The notes below the pieces were generated by a model that saw only the letters and a list, made by a program, of their open reading frames with translations, ran no database searches and was not told the DNA's origin. From assembly GCA_040756995.1 (NCBI GenBank), contig JBFLYK010000024.1, positions 1-64,000 on the forward strand: a DNA stretch of 64,000 nt, written 5' to 3'. The stretch's first letter is position 1; each line of letters begins with the position of its first letter. This document shows positions 36,601 to 45,022 of the stretch, piece by piece. This DNA is from BP-133 sp040756995. GTDB taxonomy: Bacteria; Actinomycetota; Acidimicrobiia; IMCC26256; BP-133. The position numbers were made by a program, and so were the translations under genes.

Positions 36601-37260
36601 CTCGTCGCTGAGCTGCGGACCAAAGCCAACGACGCCCGCCCAGCCGTGGCCGAACTCGACGCCGCACTCCGCACCCGCCTGGCGGAACGGGCCGTTCCGC
36701 CCGACTGTGAGCGGGCCCGTACGACGACGGCTGCTCGGGCGCTCCTTGACGACCTGGTCACCGCCGACGAAGCGAAGGTCATCAGCGCCCTCGCCCACGC
36801 CCCGATTCCGAGCTCGGCCGAAGCCTTGGGAGCCACGATCAGTCGCGCCGGCGCCACCACCGCTGCGCTTCGGGCCACGAACTGGCAGCTCGTGGCGGCG
36901 GCGACCGTCCTGGGCGACACCAGAGCGGCGCAAGCGGCCGCGCTAGCGGACAAGGTCGACCGGGTACTGAGCAGCCACGAACTGGCCGTACCGCTCGCCC
37001 GCGCCTTGGACGAGATCGAGCGGATGGCAACTCAGCTTGTGACCAACCCGCCGGCGCTGGCCCCCACGCCGCCGACTCCGGCGCCCACCGAGCCGCCCAA
37101 ATCGGGGTTGACTGTCGTCGACGCCGGCGACGAGCACGGTTTGGACCGTGCGCAAGCCTTGGCGGTACTTGACGAGCTGCGACAGCGCATCCGGGACGAG
37201 GCCCGCCTCGACCTGTCATGGACCATCACCGAACCGGCGGAACCGAGCGAGGATCGTTGA
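33610..37260 (+). CDS. pglY: BREX type 2 ATPase PglY
   Basis: The 1,216-residue protein is the large P-loop ATPase of BREX-2 (PglY, DUF6079 type). Walker A is HGSFGSGKSHAL (about 72) and a Walker B-like strand is AVILLLDELVLWLAS (about 260). It presumably drives an ATP-dependent step with PglZ on phage or host DNA; the exact reaction is not established. The GTG at 33610 sits behind a GGGAGG site, 10 bp after pglX. A seven-G tract at 34495-34501 lies in the coding sequence. Its end overlaps pglZ by 4 nt (TTGA). G+C returns to the high level of the rest of the window. Confidence 0.94.
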   Translation: MTEPLLAELLDLPTEVHQSDFVVSLANGITDPDRLLREYKVTDDLADSLVAAVRLVASCVDDGRSRATYWHGSFGSGKSHALAVLDLLLTGYPGARAKDDLAPVVKVVDERLAGRKFLLVPYHLIGASSLEAAVLGGYVEHVHRLDPTAPLPAVYVSDGLLENARNLRARMGDDAFLAGLGGGASGWGSLAAGWDASAFEAALAAPHGAPERERLVGAVISAYYQDLPGIARATGEGFVPFDEGLSAISRHAKTLGYDAVILLLDELVLWLASRMADPAFVTREGPKVAKLVESAGGDRPAPIVSFIARQRDLRDLVGEHTPGADKMNFSEILRWWEGRFEVIKLEDRNLPAIIEHRLLQPRSDIARDRIDQAFQATTGKAGERVIETLLTADADLAAFRRVYPFSPALVSALVDLSSALQRERTALRVLSELLANQRDQLRVGDLVPLGDLYDVIAEGDEPFTDEMRDHFDKAKELYRLRLRPLLLATHQISDEDAKELDANHPFRTDDRLVKTLLLAALVPGSGALGGLTVSRLTALNHGTIRSPIPGEERSVVLKKLRDWGRSVGEIRLGGDAADPTVTLQLSGVDTDSIIDKGRVVDTAGERRRKLRQLLFSSFGITDTDSAFPICTWLWRGTRRTVDVVFGNVRDPADVPDSVLAAGDRPKLVIDFPFDEGSRTPRDDLARIETYRAEHPPTRTVCWLPCFLTQRSLSDLGTLVVLDHVLTGERFETYASHLSAVDRNQARTLLDNQAGMLRESLQGVLRQAYGIETASAASVEASLRPEEQLAVLDPTVTLQPPVAVTLEEGLHKVLDQLLGHYFPAHPDFGDEVRPAELRTTLGYVERAARDRLDRIDVEQPHRKTLRRVANPLRLGTMHEAHYTPERFWIDHFAQREADERPAAVTVGDLRRWIDYPRPWGLPREIQDLVICAYVAQTDRVLLRYGAPQAPEIGRLDDAWELHTQQLPTESEWSEAIDRAAKIFGIAVSRLVSAAGAAKLVAELRTKANDARPAVAELDAALRTRLAERAVPPDCERARTTTAARALLDDLVTADEAKVISALAHAPIPSSAEALGATISRAGATTAALRATNWQLVAAATVLGDTRAAQAAALADKVDRVLSSHELAVPLARALDEIERMATQLVTNPPALAPTPPTPAPTEPPKSGLTVVDAGDEHGLDRAQALAVLDELRQRIRDEARLDLSWTITEPAEPSEDR

Positions 37261-39935
37261 CGCTGCGGGTCGCGACGCCTGAGCAGCTGAGCGCCCTGGC
37301 CCAGCAAGTCCGGGCTAAGGACCCGGCTGCGGGCGCCGTCGGCGTCCGGGCAGATCCCGTCTGGGCTGGTCCTGACGAGATGGACACAGCCGCCGGACCG
37401 GTGCGCGTACGGGCGTGCCCGTCGGTCCTCGCCGTCCGTGCCGCGCTTCACGAACCAGGCGATGGACTGCTCGTCGTCCTCACCGACCGGGAGGACCACG
37501 AACTTGGGCTCGACGTCCTCGCCCGTTTGACCAAACGCCGGCTCATTGGCCTTGAACCTTGGGAGCTGCTTCGGGCTCGACTCGGCGTCACCGCTTTCGA
37601 TCCCGCGCTCTCGGCCCAGGCTTGGCTGGCTGACGCCCTCCTGCAGCATGAACCTGACGGCGGATGGCCCTCGGTGACCACGGGGTTCCTCGACGCGACA
37701 AGCGCCTGGCGATGGCTCCGCACCGGCTGGCTCGGGCTCGGCGGCGAGCGGTTGACCCTCGACCGTATCGCCGCCTGGTCGGCCGACCCCGGGGTCGTAC
37801 ATCGCCTCCGGGTGGCGGAACCCGAACTCCGGGGCCACGTCAAGGCCCGAATCGAACAGGAGGCCGGTGCCCCCGCGGTGGCCATGATCGACTTGGCGTT
37901 GGCCGATCGGGCCGCCGACGTCGTGCCCTTCGGACTGGCCGCCAGAGCGGTCTTCACCTCCAACGGCAACGGCGAAACCGCGACGGCGCTCGCTCAGGGC
38001 CGAGCCGCGCTGTCCTACCAGGTGCTGGGCCGCCAGCTCCCCACGTCCGAAGCGCTCGCCTGGGCAGACGCCGCCGAAGCTGCGTTCGACGAGCGCCTCG
38101 CAGCTTCTGGGCGGACTGCAGTCGATGGTTGGCTCGTCCGAGCCGAGCAACTCCTCGCGGAAGTGGCCGCCGGAGGTTTCACCCATCACAGCGAACGGCT
38201 TCCGTCCGGATTCGAGCAGCGGCTGGCCCGGGCAGCCAATGCCGCCCTTGCCGTCCTCGACGGTGAGCATCCCGCAGCGGGTTCAGGGCTGGAGGAGCTC
38301 GTCGACGACTGTCGCCGGCACTTCCTCGGGCGCGACCCCGCAGGTGCGGTCCGGGTGAACCGCCTCGTCGCGGCCATTCGCCTCGTTCGCCGCCAGCTCG
38401 CGGCGGGCGTCCCTCCGGCTGGGTCGCTCGCCGGTGTGGCCGCCGAGTATCTCGCCGACGGCGCCTGGGTCGACCGTTGCCGGGCTCTGCTACACGAAGG
38501 TGACCCCTCTCCGTCGGTGGCGGCTCTCTTCAGCCGACTGGTCACGGCGGTGGAAACATCCAGAGCCGATCTCGATTTCCGCTTCGCGGGAGCCTTGGCG
38601 ACCTGGACAGCCATGGAACCGGGCCCCGATGGCGGGGGCGTCCTGCCGATCGAGACAGTCTTAGACAGAGTAATCGCTGTCGTTGCCGCGTCGGCGCCCG
38701 TTCTCCTGGTAGTGGCCGACGGGATGAGTATCCCGGTCGCTCTTGACCTGGCCGACGACTTGACTCGGGCCGGTTGGCTCCCCCTGCTGCCGCCGTCCGG
38801 GCCGTATCCTCCGGTCGTCGCCGCCCTCCCTACGGTCACCGAGGCGTCCCGGGCCAGCCTCCTGTGCGGTGCCCGCCGGTCCGGCCTCGCCCTGGACGAG
38901 GCTGCCGCCTTCAGCGCCCACGCTGGCCTGCGTAACGTCAGCGACCCTACGAAACCGCCGGTGCTATTTCACAAGGCAGGACTGCGCACCGCCGGGGGCA
39001 GTGTCCTCAAGCCCGAGGTCCGGGAGGCGATCGCCGACACTGACCTGCGCGTCGTTGCCGTTGTAGTGAACGCAATCGATGACCATCTGGCCCGCGGCGA
39101 TCAGATCCGTGTCCGCTGGGACCTCCAGACGGTCGCTCCGCTCGATGCCCTCCTGGCCGACGCCACCGCCGCTGGGCGGGTTCTCGTGCTCACGAGCGAC
39201 CACGGTCATGTCCTCGACCGCGGCGCCACCGTCTGTCGCGCCCACCACGGTGGTGGCGAGCGCTGGCGGCCCGCCACCACCGCACCGGGCGAAGGGGAAG
39301 TCGCATTGGCCGGGCCTCGTGTCGTCCTCGGCGGCGGCCACGTCGTGGTCCCGTCGACAGAGCGTCTGCGGTACGTCGGTACGCCCAAGTTCGGCTACCA
39401 CGGCGGAGCGAGCCCGGTCGAGGTGCTGGTGCCGCTCTTCGTCCTCGCCCGAGCCGACACCACTCCCCACGGATGGTCTCCAGCCCAGTCCGCTGCCCCG
39501 CCGTGGTGGACAGCCATCACGCCCCCGCCGCCCCTTGCTCCGCTTGCGCCCGCCGTTCCAGTGCCGGCAACGGAGAAACCGACCCTCTTCGACACGCCGA
39601 CCCCGGCTCCGGCTCCCGCAACCCCCAATTGGGTGGAAGCGCTCGTCGCGAGCGAGGTGTACGCCGGTCAGCGGGCCGCCGCTGGTCGTCAGCAGCTCGA
39701 CGAGGACCGGGTGAAGGCTCTTCTCCTCGCTCTGGACCGCCGTGGCGGCAGCGCCCTCCTCGCCACCCTCGCCGCCGACACCGGCATCCAGGAGTTCCGC
39801 ATACGCGGCGCGGTGACCACGTTGCGCCGACTGCTCAACGTCGACGGCTACGACGTCGTGAGCCTCGCCGACGACGGTACGGTCGCCCTCAACAGGGCAC
39901 TGCTTGGTACCCAGTTCGGGATCGACGTGCCGTGA
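37257..39935 (+). CDS. pglZ: BREX type 2 protein PglZ (alkaline-phosphatase fold)
   Basis: PglZ is the hallmark protein of all BREX types, with an alkaline-phosphatase-superfamily core. In this 892-residue protein the core runs from about residue 480 (VLLVVADGMSIPVAL) to about 660 (VLVLTSDHGHVLDRG), with PTVTEASRASLLCG between; DH in SDHGH supplies expected metal ligands. The N-terminal half is helical and the C-terminal end is Ala/Pro-rich, then a winged-helix-like tail. The TTG at 37257 overlaps the pglY stop and follows GAGGA; an ATG at 37218 would give a 43-nt overlap and 13 more residues. Its stop overlaps brxD by 4 nt. Confidence 0.94.
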   Translation: MTLRVATPEQLSALAQQVRAKDPAAGAVGVRADPVWAGPDEMDTAAGPVRVRACPSVLAVRAALHEPGDGLLVVLTDREDHELGLDVLARLTKRRLIGLEPWELLRARLGVTAFDPALSAQAWLADALLQHEPDGGWPSVTTGFLDATSAWRWLRTGWLGLGGERLTLDRIAAWSADPGVVHRLRVAEPELRGHVKARIEQEAGAPAVAMIDLALADRAADVVPFGLAARAVFTSNGNGETATALAQGRAALSYQVLGRQLPTSEALAWADAAEAAFDERLAASGRTAVDGWLVRAEQLLAEVAAGGFTHHSERLPSGFEQRLARAANAALAVLDGEHPAAGSGLEELVDDCRRHFLGRDPAGAVRVNRLVAAIRLVRRQLAAGVPPAGSLAGVAAEYLADGAWVDRCRALLHEGDPSPSVAALFSRLVTAVETSRADLDFRFAGALATWTAMEPGPDGGGVLPIETVLDRVIAVVAASAPVLLVVADGMSIPVALDLADDLTRAGWLPLLPPSGPYPPVVAALPTVTEASRASLLCGARRSGLALDEAAAFSAHAGLRNVSDPTKPPVLFHKAGLRTAGGSVLKPEVREAIADTDLRVVAVVVNAIDDHLARGDQIRVRWDLQTVAPLDALLADATAAGRVLVLTSDHGHVLDRGATVCRAHHGGGERWRPATTAPGEGEVALAGPRVVLGGGHVVVPSTERLRYVGTPKFGYHGGASPVEVLVPLFVLARADTTPHGWSPAQSAAPPWWTAITPPPPLAPLAPAVPVPATEKPTLFDTPTPAPAPATPNWVEALVASEVYAGQRAAAGRQQLDEDRVKALLLALDRRGGSALLATLAADTGIQEFRIRGAVTTLRRLLNVDGYDVVSLADDGTVALNRALLGTQFGIDVP

Positions 39936-41260
39936 TCTCGCCTCAACGCCGCCGTGAGATCATCGACGCTCTCCGACGGGGTACCGTGCCACCCCGGGGC
40001 CTCGATGCTCTAGCGGTGGGTCTCGACCAACTTGGGCCGGTCATCGAGGACGAGCTGCGCGGGGTCGCCGCCGGCGGCGCGGTCGCGAAGGCTCTGCGGG
40101 GCGAGTGGGGCTCGGGCAAGACCTTCGCCTCGCGGTGGGTGGCCGAACGGGCCCGCCGCATGGGTTTCGCTTCCTCTGAGGTCCAGATCTCCGAGGGGGA
40201 GACGCCGCTGCACCACCTGGAAACGGTCTACCGGCGTCTCTGCGAGCGCCTGAGCACGGCTGATGTTCAGGGCGGCGCTCTTCGCTCTGTCGTCGACGCC
40301 TGGTTCTTCGCCCTTGAGGAGGAGGTACTCGCCGCGGGTGACGTCCGCGAGGATGATCCCGCCGGTCTGCTGGCTGCTACCGATGCGCTCGCCGAACGCC
40401 GCCTTTCCGAAGTCATTCGTCGGGCTCCGGCGTTCGGAGCGGTGCTGCGGGGCTACCGGCGAGCCCTCGTCGAAGGCGACACCACGGCGGCCGAAGGACT
40501 CATTGCTTGGCTCGGCGGTCAACCCCATGTCGCGGCCGGTGTGAAGCGTTCCGCTGGGATCAAGGGCGACCTCGACCACGACGCCGCCCTCTCGTTCCTC
40601 GAAGGACTGCTCCGCGTCCTGCGGGACGCTGGCCACGCTGGCTTGGTTCTGATCCTCGACGAGGTGGAAACGCTCCAGCGGGTCCGCGGGGATGTCCGGG
40701 ACCGAGCCCTGAACGCCCTCCGGCAGCTCTTCGACGAGATCGACGCTGGCCGGTTCCCCGGCCTCTATCTTCTCATCACGGGTACGCCAGCCTTTTTCGA
40801 CGGCCCGCAGGGCGCCAAACGGCTTCCCCCGCTCGCCCAGCGGCTCCATACGGACTTCACGACCGACGCCCGCTACGACAACCAGCGGGCCGTCCAGGTG
40901 CGCCTTCCAGGCTTCGACCGGGCCCGACTCAGCGAGGTAGGGCGGCGCGTTCGCGACCTGTATGCCGATGGGGCCCCGGGTGGCCCCGATGCCGAGTCCC
41001 GGATCCGCCTTCACGTCGGCGACGACTACATCGCACTCCTGGCCGACGCAGTCACCGGCGAGCTCGGCGGCCGCGTCGGTGTCACGCCCCGCGTATACCT
41101 GAAGAAGCTGGTCGGGGATGTCCTCGACCGAGTCGACCAATTCCCGGATTTCGACCCCCGTCGGGACTACAAGCTCACCCTTGTCGACTCGGAGTTGACC
41201 GAGGTCGAACGTAACGCCCGGGCCGCCGTTTCCGTCAACGACATCGACCTTGACCTGTAG
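39932..41260 (+). CDS. brxD: BREX ATP-binding protein BrxD
   Basis: BrxD is the AAA-type ATPase that accompanies PglW-X-Y-Z in BREX-2. The 442-residue protein has Walker A GEWGSGKTF (about 57), Walker B LVLILDEVETLQ (about 238) and a sensor-like LLITGTPAFF strand, followed by LAQRLHTDF. The GTG at 39932 overlaps the pglZ stop (GTGA), so translation is coupled. Its biochemical role is not known in detail; the ATPase probably works with BrxHI on DNA. A 188-bp interval separates it from brxHI. Confidence 0.93.
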   Translation: MISPQRRREIIDALRRGTVPPRGLDALAVGLDQLGPVIEDELRGVAAGGAVAKALRGEWGSGKTFASRWVAERARRMGFASSEVQISEGETPLHHLETVYRRLCERLSTADVQGGALRSVVDAWFFALEEEVLAAGDVREDDPAGLLAATDALAERRLSEVIRRAPAFGAVLRGYRRALVEGDTTAAEGLIAWLGGQPHVAAGVKRSAGIKGDLDHDAALSFLEGLLRVLRDAGHAGLVLILDEVETLQRVRGDVRDRALNALRQLFDEIDAGRFPGLYLLITGTPAFFDGPQGAKRLPPLAQRLHTDFTTDARYDNQRAVQVRLPGFDRARLSEVGRRVRDLYADGAPGGPDAESRIRLHVGDDYIALLADAVTGELGGRVGVTPRVYLKKLVGDVLDRVDQFPDFDPRRDYKLTLVDSELTEVERNARAAVSVNDIDLDL

Positions 41261-41271
41261 AGGCATGCGAG

Positions 41272-41436
41272 ATGGACGAGACCGCGAGTCCTGAACTCAA
41301 GATGCGCCGCCCTCGGTCCGTCCTGAGACGTGAGCCCAACCGCCGCCTGATAGACGCCCGGATCCCGAACTCCTCCGCCCGGCTCGGCCGAAGACCACGA
41401 CTCGTGCAGGACGGTGCCGCCGTCCCCACGGTCTGA
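41272..41436 (+). CDS. Possible small basic protein between brxD and brxHI
   Basis: An open frame of 54 codons starts with ATG 11 bp after the brxD stop and ends 12 bp before the brxHI start, filling the gap almost exactly. The product (MDETASPELKMRRPRSVLRR...) is very basic, with Arg-rich patches, which would suit nucleic-acid or partner binding. No good ribosome site is visible, and Arg-rich reading is common in non-coding G+C-rich DNA, so it may be chance. I recognise no family. Confidence 0.35.
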   Translation: MDETASPELKMRRPRSVLRREPNRRLIDARIPNSSARLGRRPRLVQDGAAVPTV

Positions 41437-41448
41437 CCCGCAACGCAG

Positions 41449-43593
41449 TTGTCTTCCTCCACGCGACCCGAGGAATTGCTCCACCCGGCCGTCGTCCATC
41501 ACGTCGTGAACTCACTGGGATGGTCGTCGCTTCGGCCATTGCAGTCGGCCGCTGTCGCTCCACTCCTTGCCGGCGACCATGCCGTTCTCGTAGCTCCCAC
41601 CGCCGGCGGTAAGACGGAGGCAGCGGTCTTCCCGCTCCTCTCCCGGATGCTCTCCGAGGAGTGGCGTGGCCTGAGCGTCCTGTACCTCTGCCCGTTGCGG
41701 GCCTTGCTGAACAATCTTCACCTTCGGCTCGATGGGTACGCCACGCTTGTCGGGCGAAGCTGCGGGCTGTGGCACGGAGACGTCGGACCCACAGAGCGCG
41801 ACCGCCTGCTGGCGAACCCGCCTGATCTACTGCTCACGACTCCGGAGTCGCTTGAGGCGATGTTGGTCTCGCGCCGTGTCGAGCACCGACGTCTCTTTGC
41901 TGGGCTGCGCACCGTTGTGGTCGACGAGGCCCATGCCCTTGCGGGAGACGACCGAGGCTGGCATCTCGTAGCCGTCCTCGAGCGAATCAGCCGTTTGGCC
42001 GACCGGGAGTTGCAGCGCGTTGCGCTCTCAGCGACGGTCGGCAACCCAGGAGAGCTGCTGGACTGGCTGACGACGACCTGTTCGGGTCCAGCGCAGGTCA
42101 TCGCACCACGAGATGACACGACCACTGCCACGGACGTAGTGATTGATTACGTCGGCTCGTTGGATAACGCCGCCACCGTCGTGAGTCGACTGCACCGAGG
42201 CGAGAAACGGCTCGTGTTCGTCGATTCCCGAGCCCGAGCCGAGCGCCTCGCCGCGGCTCTGCGGGACCTCGAACAAGAAGTCTTTGTGTCCCACGGTTCC
42301 CTCGGCCGAGACGAGCGCCGTCGCGCCGAAGTTGCCTTCGCCGAATCAGCTGACTGCGTGATCGTCGCCACCTCGACCCTCGAGCTCGGCATCGATGTCG
42401 GGGACCTCGACCGGGTCATCCAACTCGACTCGGTGGGGACGGTCGCCTCGTTCCTGCAACGCCTCGGCCGGACCGGGCGCCGGCCGGGGCTCACCAGGAA
42501 CGCCCTGTTCCTGGCGACCGACGACGCTGCCCTGCTCCAGACGACCGGGGTGTTGTCGGCGTGGGCGGAGGGATACGTTGAACCCGTCGTGCCTCCAGCG
42601 TTTCCGCTTCACCTGCTCGCCCAGCAGAACCTCGCACTCGCTCTTCAGGAACAGGGGGTGGGAAGGCACACATGGCCGGAATGGCTCGGAAAGCCCTGCG
42701 TTCTCGGCGAAGACGTTGGAGCGCTGGCCGCCGAAGTGACGGATCATCTCCTCTCCATTGGCATGCTCCACGCCGACGGCGAACTCCTCGGGGTCGGTAC
42801 GGAAGGTGAAGCCGCCTATGGCCACCGCCACTTCCTCGAACTGCTGTCGGTCTTCACGTCTCCCCCGGTGTTCTCTGTCCGCCATGGGCGGACCGAGATC
42901 GGCCTCGTCCCAGACCGAGTGCTCCAGTTACGCGATCCACGGGCCGGTGCCGGCGGCTCGGTGGTACTCCTGCTTGCCGGACGGCCCTGGGCGGTCATGC
43001 ACGTCGACTGGGGACGACGGGTAGTCCAAGTCGAGCCAACCACAGGGGCGGGCGTAGCCCGCTGGTTCGGCTCGGCTCAGCCGCTTGGAGCGACCGTCGC
43101 CCGTGCGATCCGTGCCGTGCTCGTAGGACACGACCCCTCCGGTGTGACCATCAGCGACCGTGCCACCGCACGCCTCGCCGAACTTCGCCGCGCGCACTTC
43201 TGGGCACGCGACGAATCAACGTGCCTTGTCACCGACGCCAATGGCCGGGTCCGATGGTGGACGTTCGCCGGCCTCGTGGCGAACGCCTGGCTCGCCGCGG
43301 CCCTGCGGCCCCTTCGCCGCGAGGTTGCGGCCCGGGACAACCTCACTGTCACCCTCGATCCCGACGTCGACCGGCAACGGCTCGCCGAGGCTTTGGGGAC
43401 CGTCGACTGGGACGAGCTGAGCCTGGTCGACTCCATCGTCCCCGACGCGCTGGAGGGCCTAAAGTTCGCCGACTGCCTCTCCGAACATCGTGCCCGAGGT
43501 GTCATCCTCGCCCGCCTCGATGACCGCCAGAACGCCAAAGTCGCTGCTACCGAACGGCTCGACAGCGCTCTCGCGGCAGACACCTCAGATTAG
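41449..43593 (+). CDS. brxHI: BREX type 2 helicase BrxHI (Lhr-like SF2)
   Basis: The 714-residue protein is a superfamily 2 DEAD/DEAH helicase: Walker A APTAGGKTEAA (about 50), motif Ia CPLRALLNN, TTPESLE, Walker B VVDEAHAL (about 160), SAT in ALSATVGNP (about 193), then VFVDSRARAERLA, VIVATSTLELGID and motif VI QRLGRTGRRPG (about 338). The C-terminal 350 residues are the family's accessory part. It closes the BREX-2 operon. The TTG at 41449 is the most upstream start in frame after a stop; no ribosome site decides, and the protein could start slightly downstream. Confidence 0.92.
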   Translation: MSSSTRPEELLHPAVVHHVVNSLGWSSLRPLQSAAVAPLLAGDHAVLVAPTAGGKTEAAVFPLLSRMLSEEWRGLSVLYLCPLRALLNNLHLRLDGYATLVGRSCGLWHGDVGPTERDRLLANPPDLLLTTPESLEAMLVSRRVEHRRLFAGLRTVVVDEAHALAGDDRGWHLVAVLERISRLADRELQRVALSATVGNPGELLDWLTTTCSGPAQVIAPRDDTTTATDVVIDYVGSLDNAATVVSRLHRGEKRLVFVDSRARAERLAAALRDLEQEVFVSHGSLGRDERRRAEVAFAESADCVIVATSTLELGIDVGDLDRVIQLDSVGTVASFLQRLGRTGRRPGLTRNALFLATDDAALLQTTGVLSAWAEGYVEPVVPPAFPLHLLAQQNLALALQEQGVGRHTWPEWLGKPCVLGEDVGALAAEVTDHLLSIGMLHADGELLGVGTEGEAAYGHRHFLELLSVFTSPPVFSVRHGRTEIGLVPDRVLQLRDPRAGAGGSVVLLLAGRPWAVMHVDWGRRVVQVEPTTGAGVARWFGSAQPLGATVARAIRAVLVGHDPSGVTISDRATARLAELRRAHFWARDESTCLVTDANGRVRWWTFAGLVANAWLAAALRPLRREVAARDNLTVTLDPDVDRQRLAEALGTVDWDELSLVDSIVPDALEGLKFADCLSEHRARGVILARLDDRQNAKVAATERLDSALAADTSD

Positions 43594-43758
43594 GTACCTG
43601 GCCCGTCACTTATTGCAGACAGGGCCTCCATGTTCGACGTCCGTTCCGGGTCCGGTCTCACAGCGCCGACAGGCACTTGGCGAGAAGCCGTTCTGCGAGC
43701 GCGCACCCGAACCCAGAAGGGCTTTGAGGCAGCGGTGCCCGTGTAGCACGATGGTCGT

Positions 43759-44527
43759 ATGGGAGCCCGGGAAGATGTCCTGGCCGCCGCACGGTCGTTG
43801 GTCGACCGAGGCATCACCGTCTTTTCCCCCGCCCAACTGATTGCCGAGACCAAATCGCGAGGTACGGCTCATCCCGAGTCGACGCTGCGAACGTTCATTG
43901 TCGGGCCGATGTGCGTCAACTCGCCGGTCAACCACGCAGTGCAGTATCCCGACCTGGAGCGGATCGATCGAGGTTGTACCGCCGGGTCTCGACTCAGGCC
44001 GCGCCGAGCCCCGCTCCTCCGACTCCGGCTGAGCCGGCACCCACGACCCAGAGCGTTCCGGCCCCGGAACCAACCGGGGGGGTTGCCGGGGGAAGCTCGG
44101 GAAGAGTGGTTCTGGGAAGGCAACGTGCAGGCCAGGGTGGTGAGCCATCTCGCCGCCACCGGCTGGCAGATCCGGCGGGTCGCCGGCACGGCAAGCGGCG
44201 AGCACGGCGTCGATATCGAAGCCCGACCGTCCCGGCCAACGGATCGTGATCGAAGTCAAGGGCTATCCGGGCAGCACCTACCTCCGGGGCGAGCGGAAAG
44301 GCGGCGCCAAGAAGACACCGGCCGCGGGACAGGCCCGCACCTATTTCGGCAACGCACTCCTCTTAGGTCTCCTCATGCGGGCCGAAGCAGGCGCGGATCG
44401 GGTCGCGCTCGCCTTCCCCGACGTCCACCTGCGCCAACCTCGGCCGACGGGTCGCAAAGGCTCTCGCCGCCGGCATCGAAGTCTGGCTAGTCGGACCGAG
44501 AAGGTGAGTACGAGCACGGTCTTGTGA
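43759..44527 (+). pseudogene. Frameshifted PD-(D/E)XK nuclease-like gene
   Basis: Conserved pieces of one protein are read in three frames. The N-part (MGAREDVLAAARSLVDRG to YPDLERIDRG) is in one frame. LYRRVSTQ continues one base back, after about 43976. EEWFWEGNVQARVVSHLA returns to the first frame, near the seven-G run at 44076-44082. RIVIEVKGYPG lies in a third frame after about 44230. NLGRRVAKALAAGIEVWLVG shifts again near 44433. VDIE...VIEVKG fits a PD-(D/E)XK (Mrr-like) nuclease core behind an N-terminal winged-helix-like module. At least four single-base indels make it inactive. It lies 165 bp after brxHI on the same strand. Confidence 0.8.
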
Positions 44528-44618
44528 GTCAGGTGACGTACAGGGCCAGCCTCCCTTTGAGCAGGCAACCCTTGACTCGGAAGCGACGTAACGGCCGCAA
44601 TCCTGCTTGTCGGGGTCG

Positions 44619-44966
44619 TCAGCGGGGGCGTTTGGCGGAGGAGCCGCGGACTTCGTTGGCGGGGTAGCGCTTGGCGTTGGCGGCGATTTTGGAGGAGGCC
44701 GCTTCGAGCAGGTCGATTCCGAGCACGTCGGCGAGGCGGACGAGGTAGATCAGGACGTCGGCCATCTCTTCGGCGAGGGCTTGGCGGCCGTCGGGGGTGG
44801 CGAAGCGGGCGGTGAGGTCGTCGTCGCTTGCCCATTGGACGTGCTCGAGCAGCTCGCCGACTTCGACGGCCAGGGAGACGGCCAGGTTCTTGGGGGTGTG
44901 GAAGCGTTCCCAGTCCCGCTCCGCGGCGAAGCGGCGCAGCTCGGCGGCGAGGTCGTCGAGGGTCAC
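44619..44966 (-). CDS. MazG-like nucleotide pyrophosphohydrolase
   Basis: The 115-residue protein has the all-helical NTP pyrophosphohydrolase core of the MazG/RS21-C6 (dCTPase-like) family: EVGELLEHVQW and, one helix later, EEMADVLIYLVRLADVLGID, which supply the E-x2-E and E-x2-D magnesium ligands. It should hydrolyse non-canonical or surplus (d)NTPs to monophosphates. The ATG at 44966 begins the first helix. Its C-terminal tail is short and basic. It is convergent with the decayed nuclease gene and lies downstream of aat on the same strand, with a 56-bp gap. Confidence 0.88.
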   Translation of the reverse strand: MTLDDLAAELRRFAAERDWERFHTPKNLAVSLAVEVGELLEHVQWASDDDLTARFATPDGRQALAEEMADVLIYLVRLADVLGIDLLEAASSKIAANAKRYPANEVRGSSAKRPR

Positions 44967-45022
44967 CGGTCGTAACGGTACTCCCCTCCCCCTGCGGCCG
45001 GCGTCGAGGTCGCACCACTGGG

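Noticed and set aside
25568..43758. Direct repeats marking the ends of the BREX operon.
   Set aside because: Comparing 25568-25743 with 43594-43758 gives only an 8-base match (CTCCATGT), which is not meaningful.
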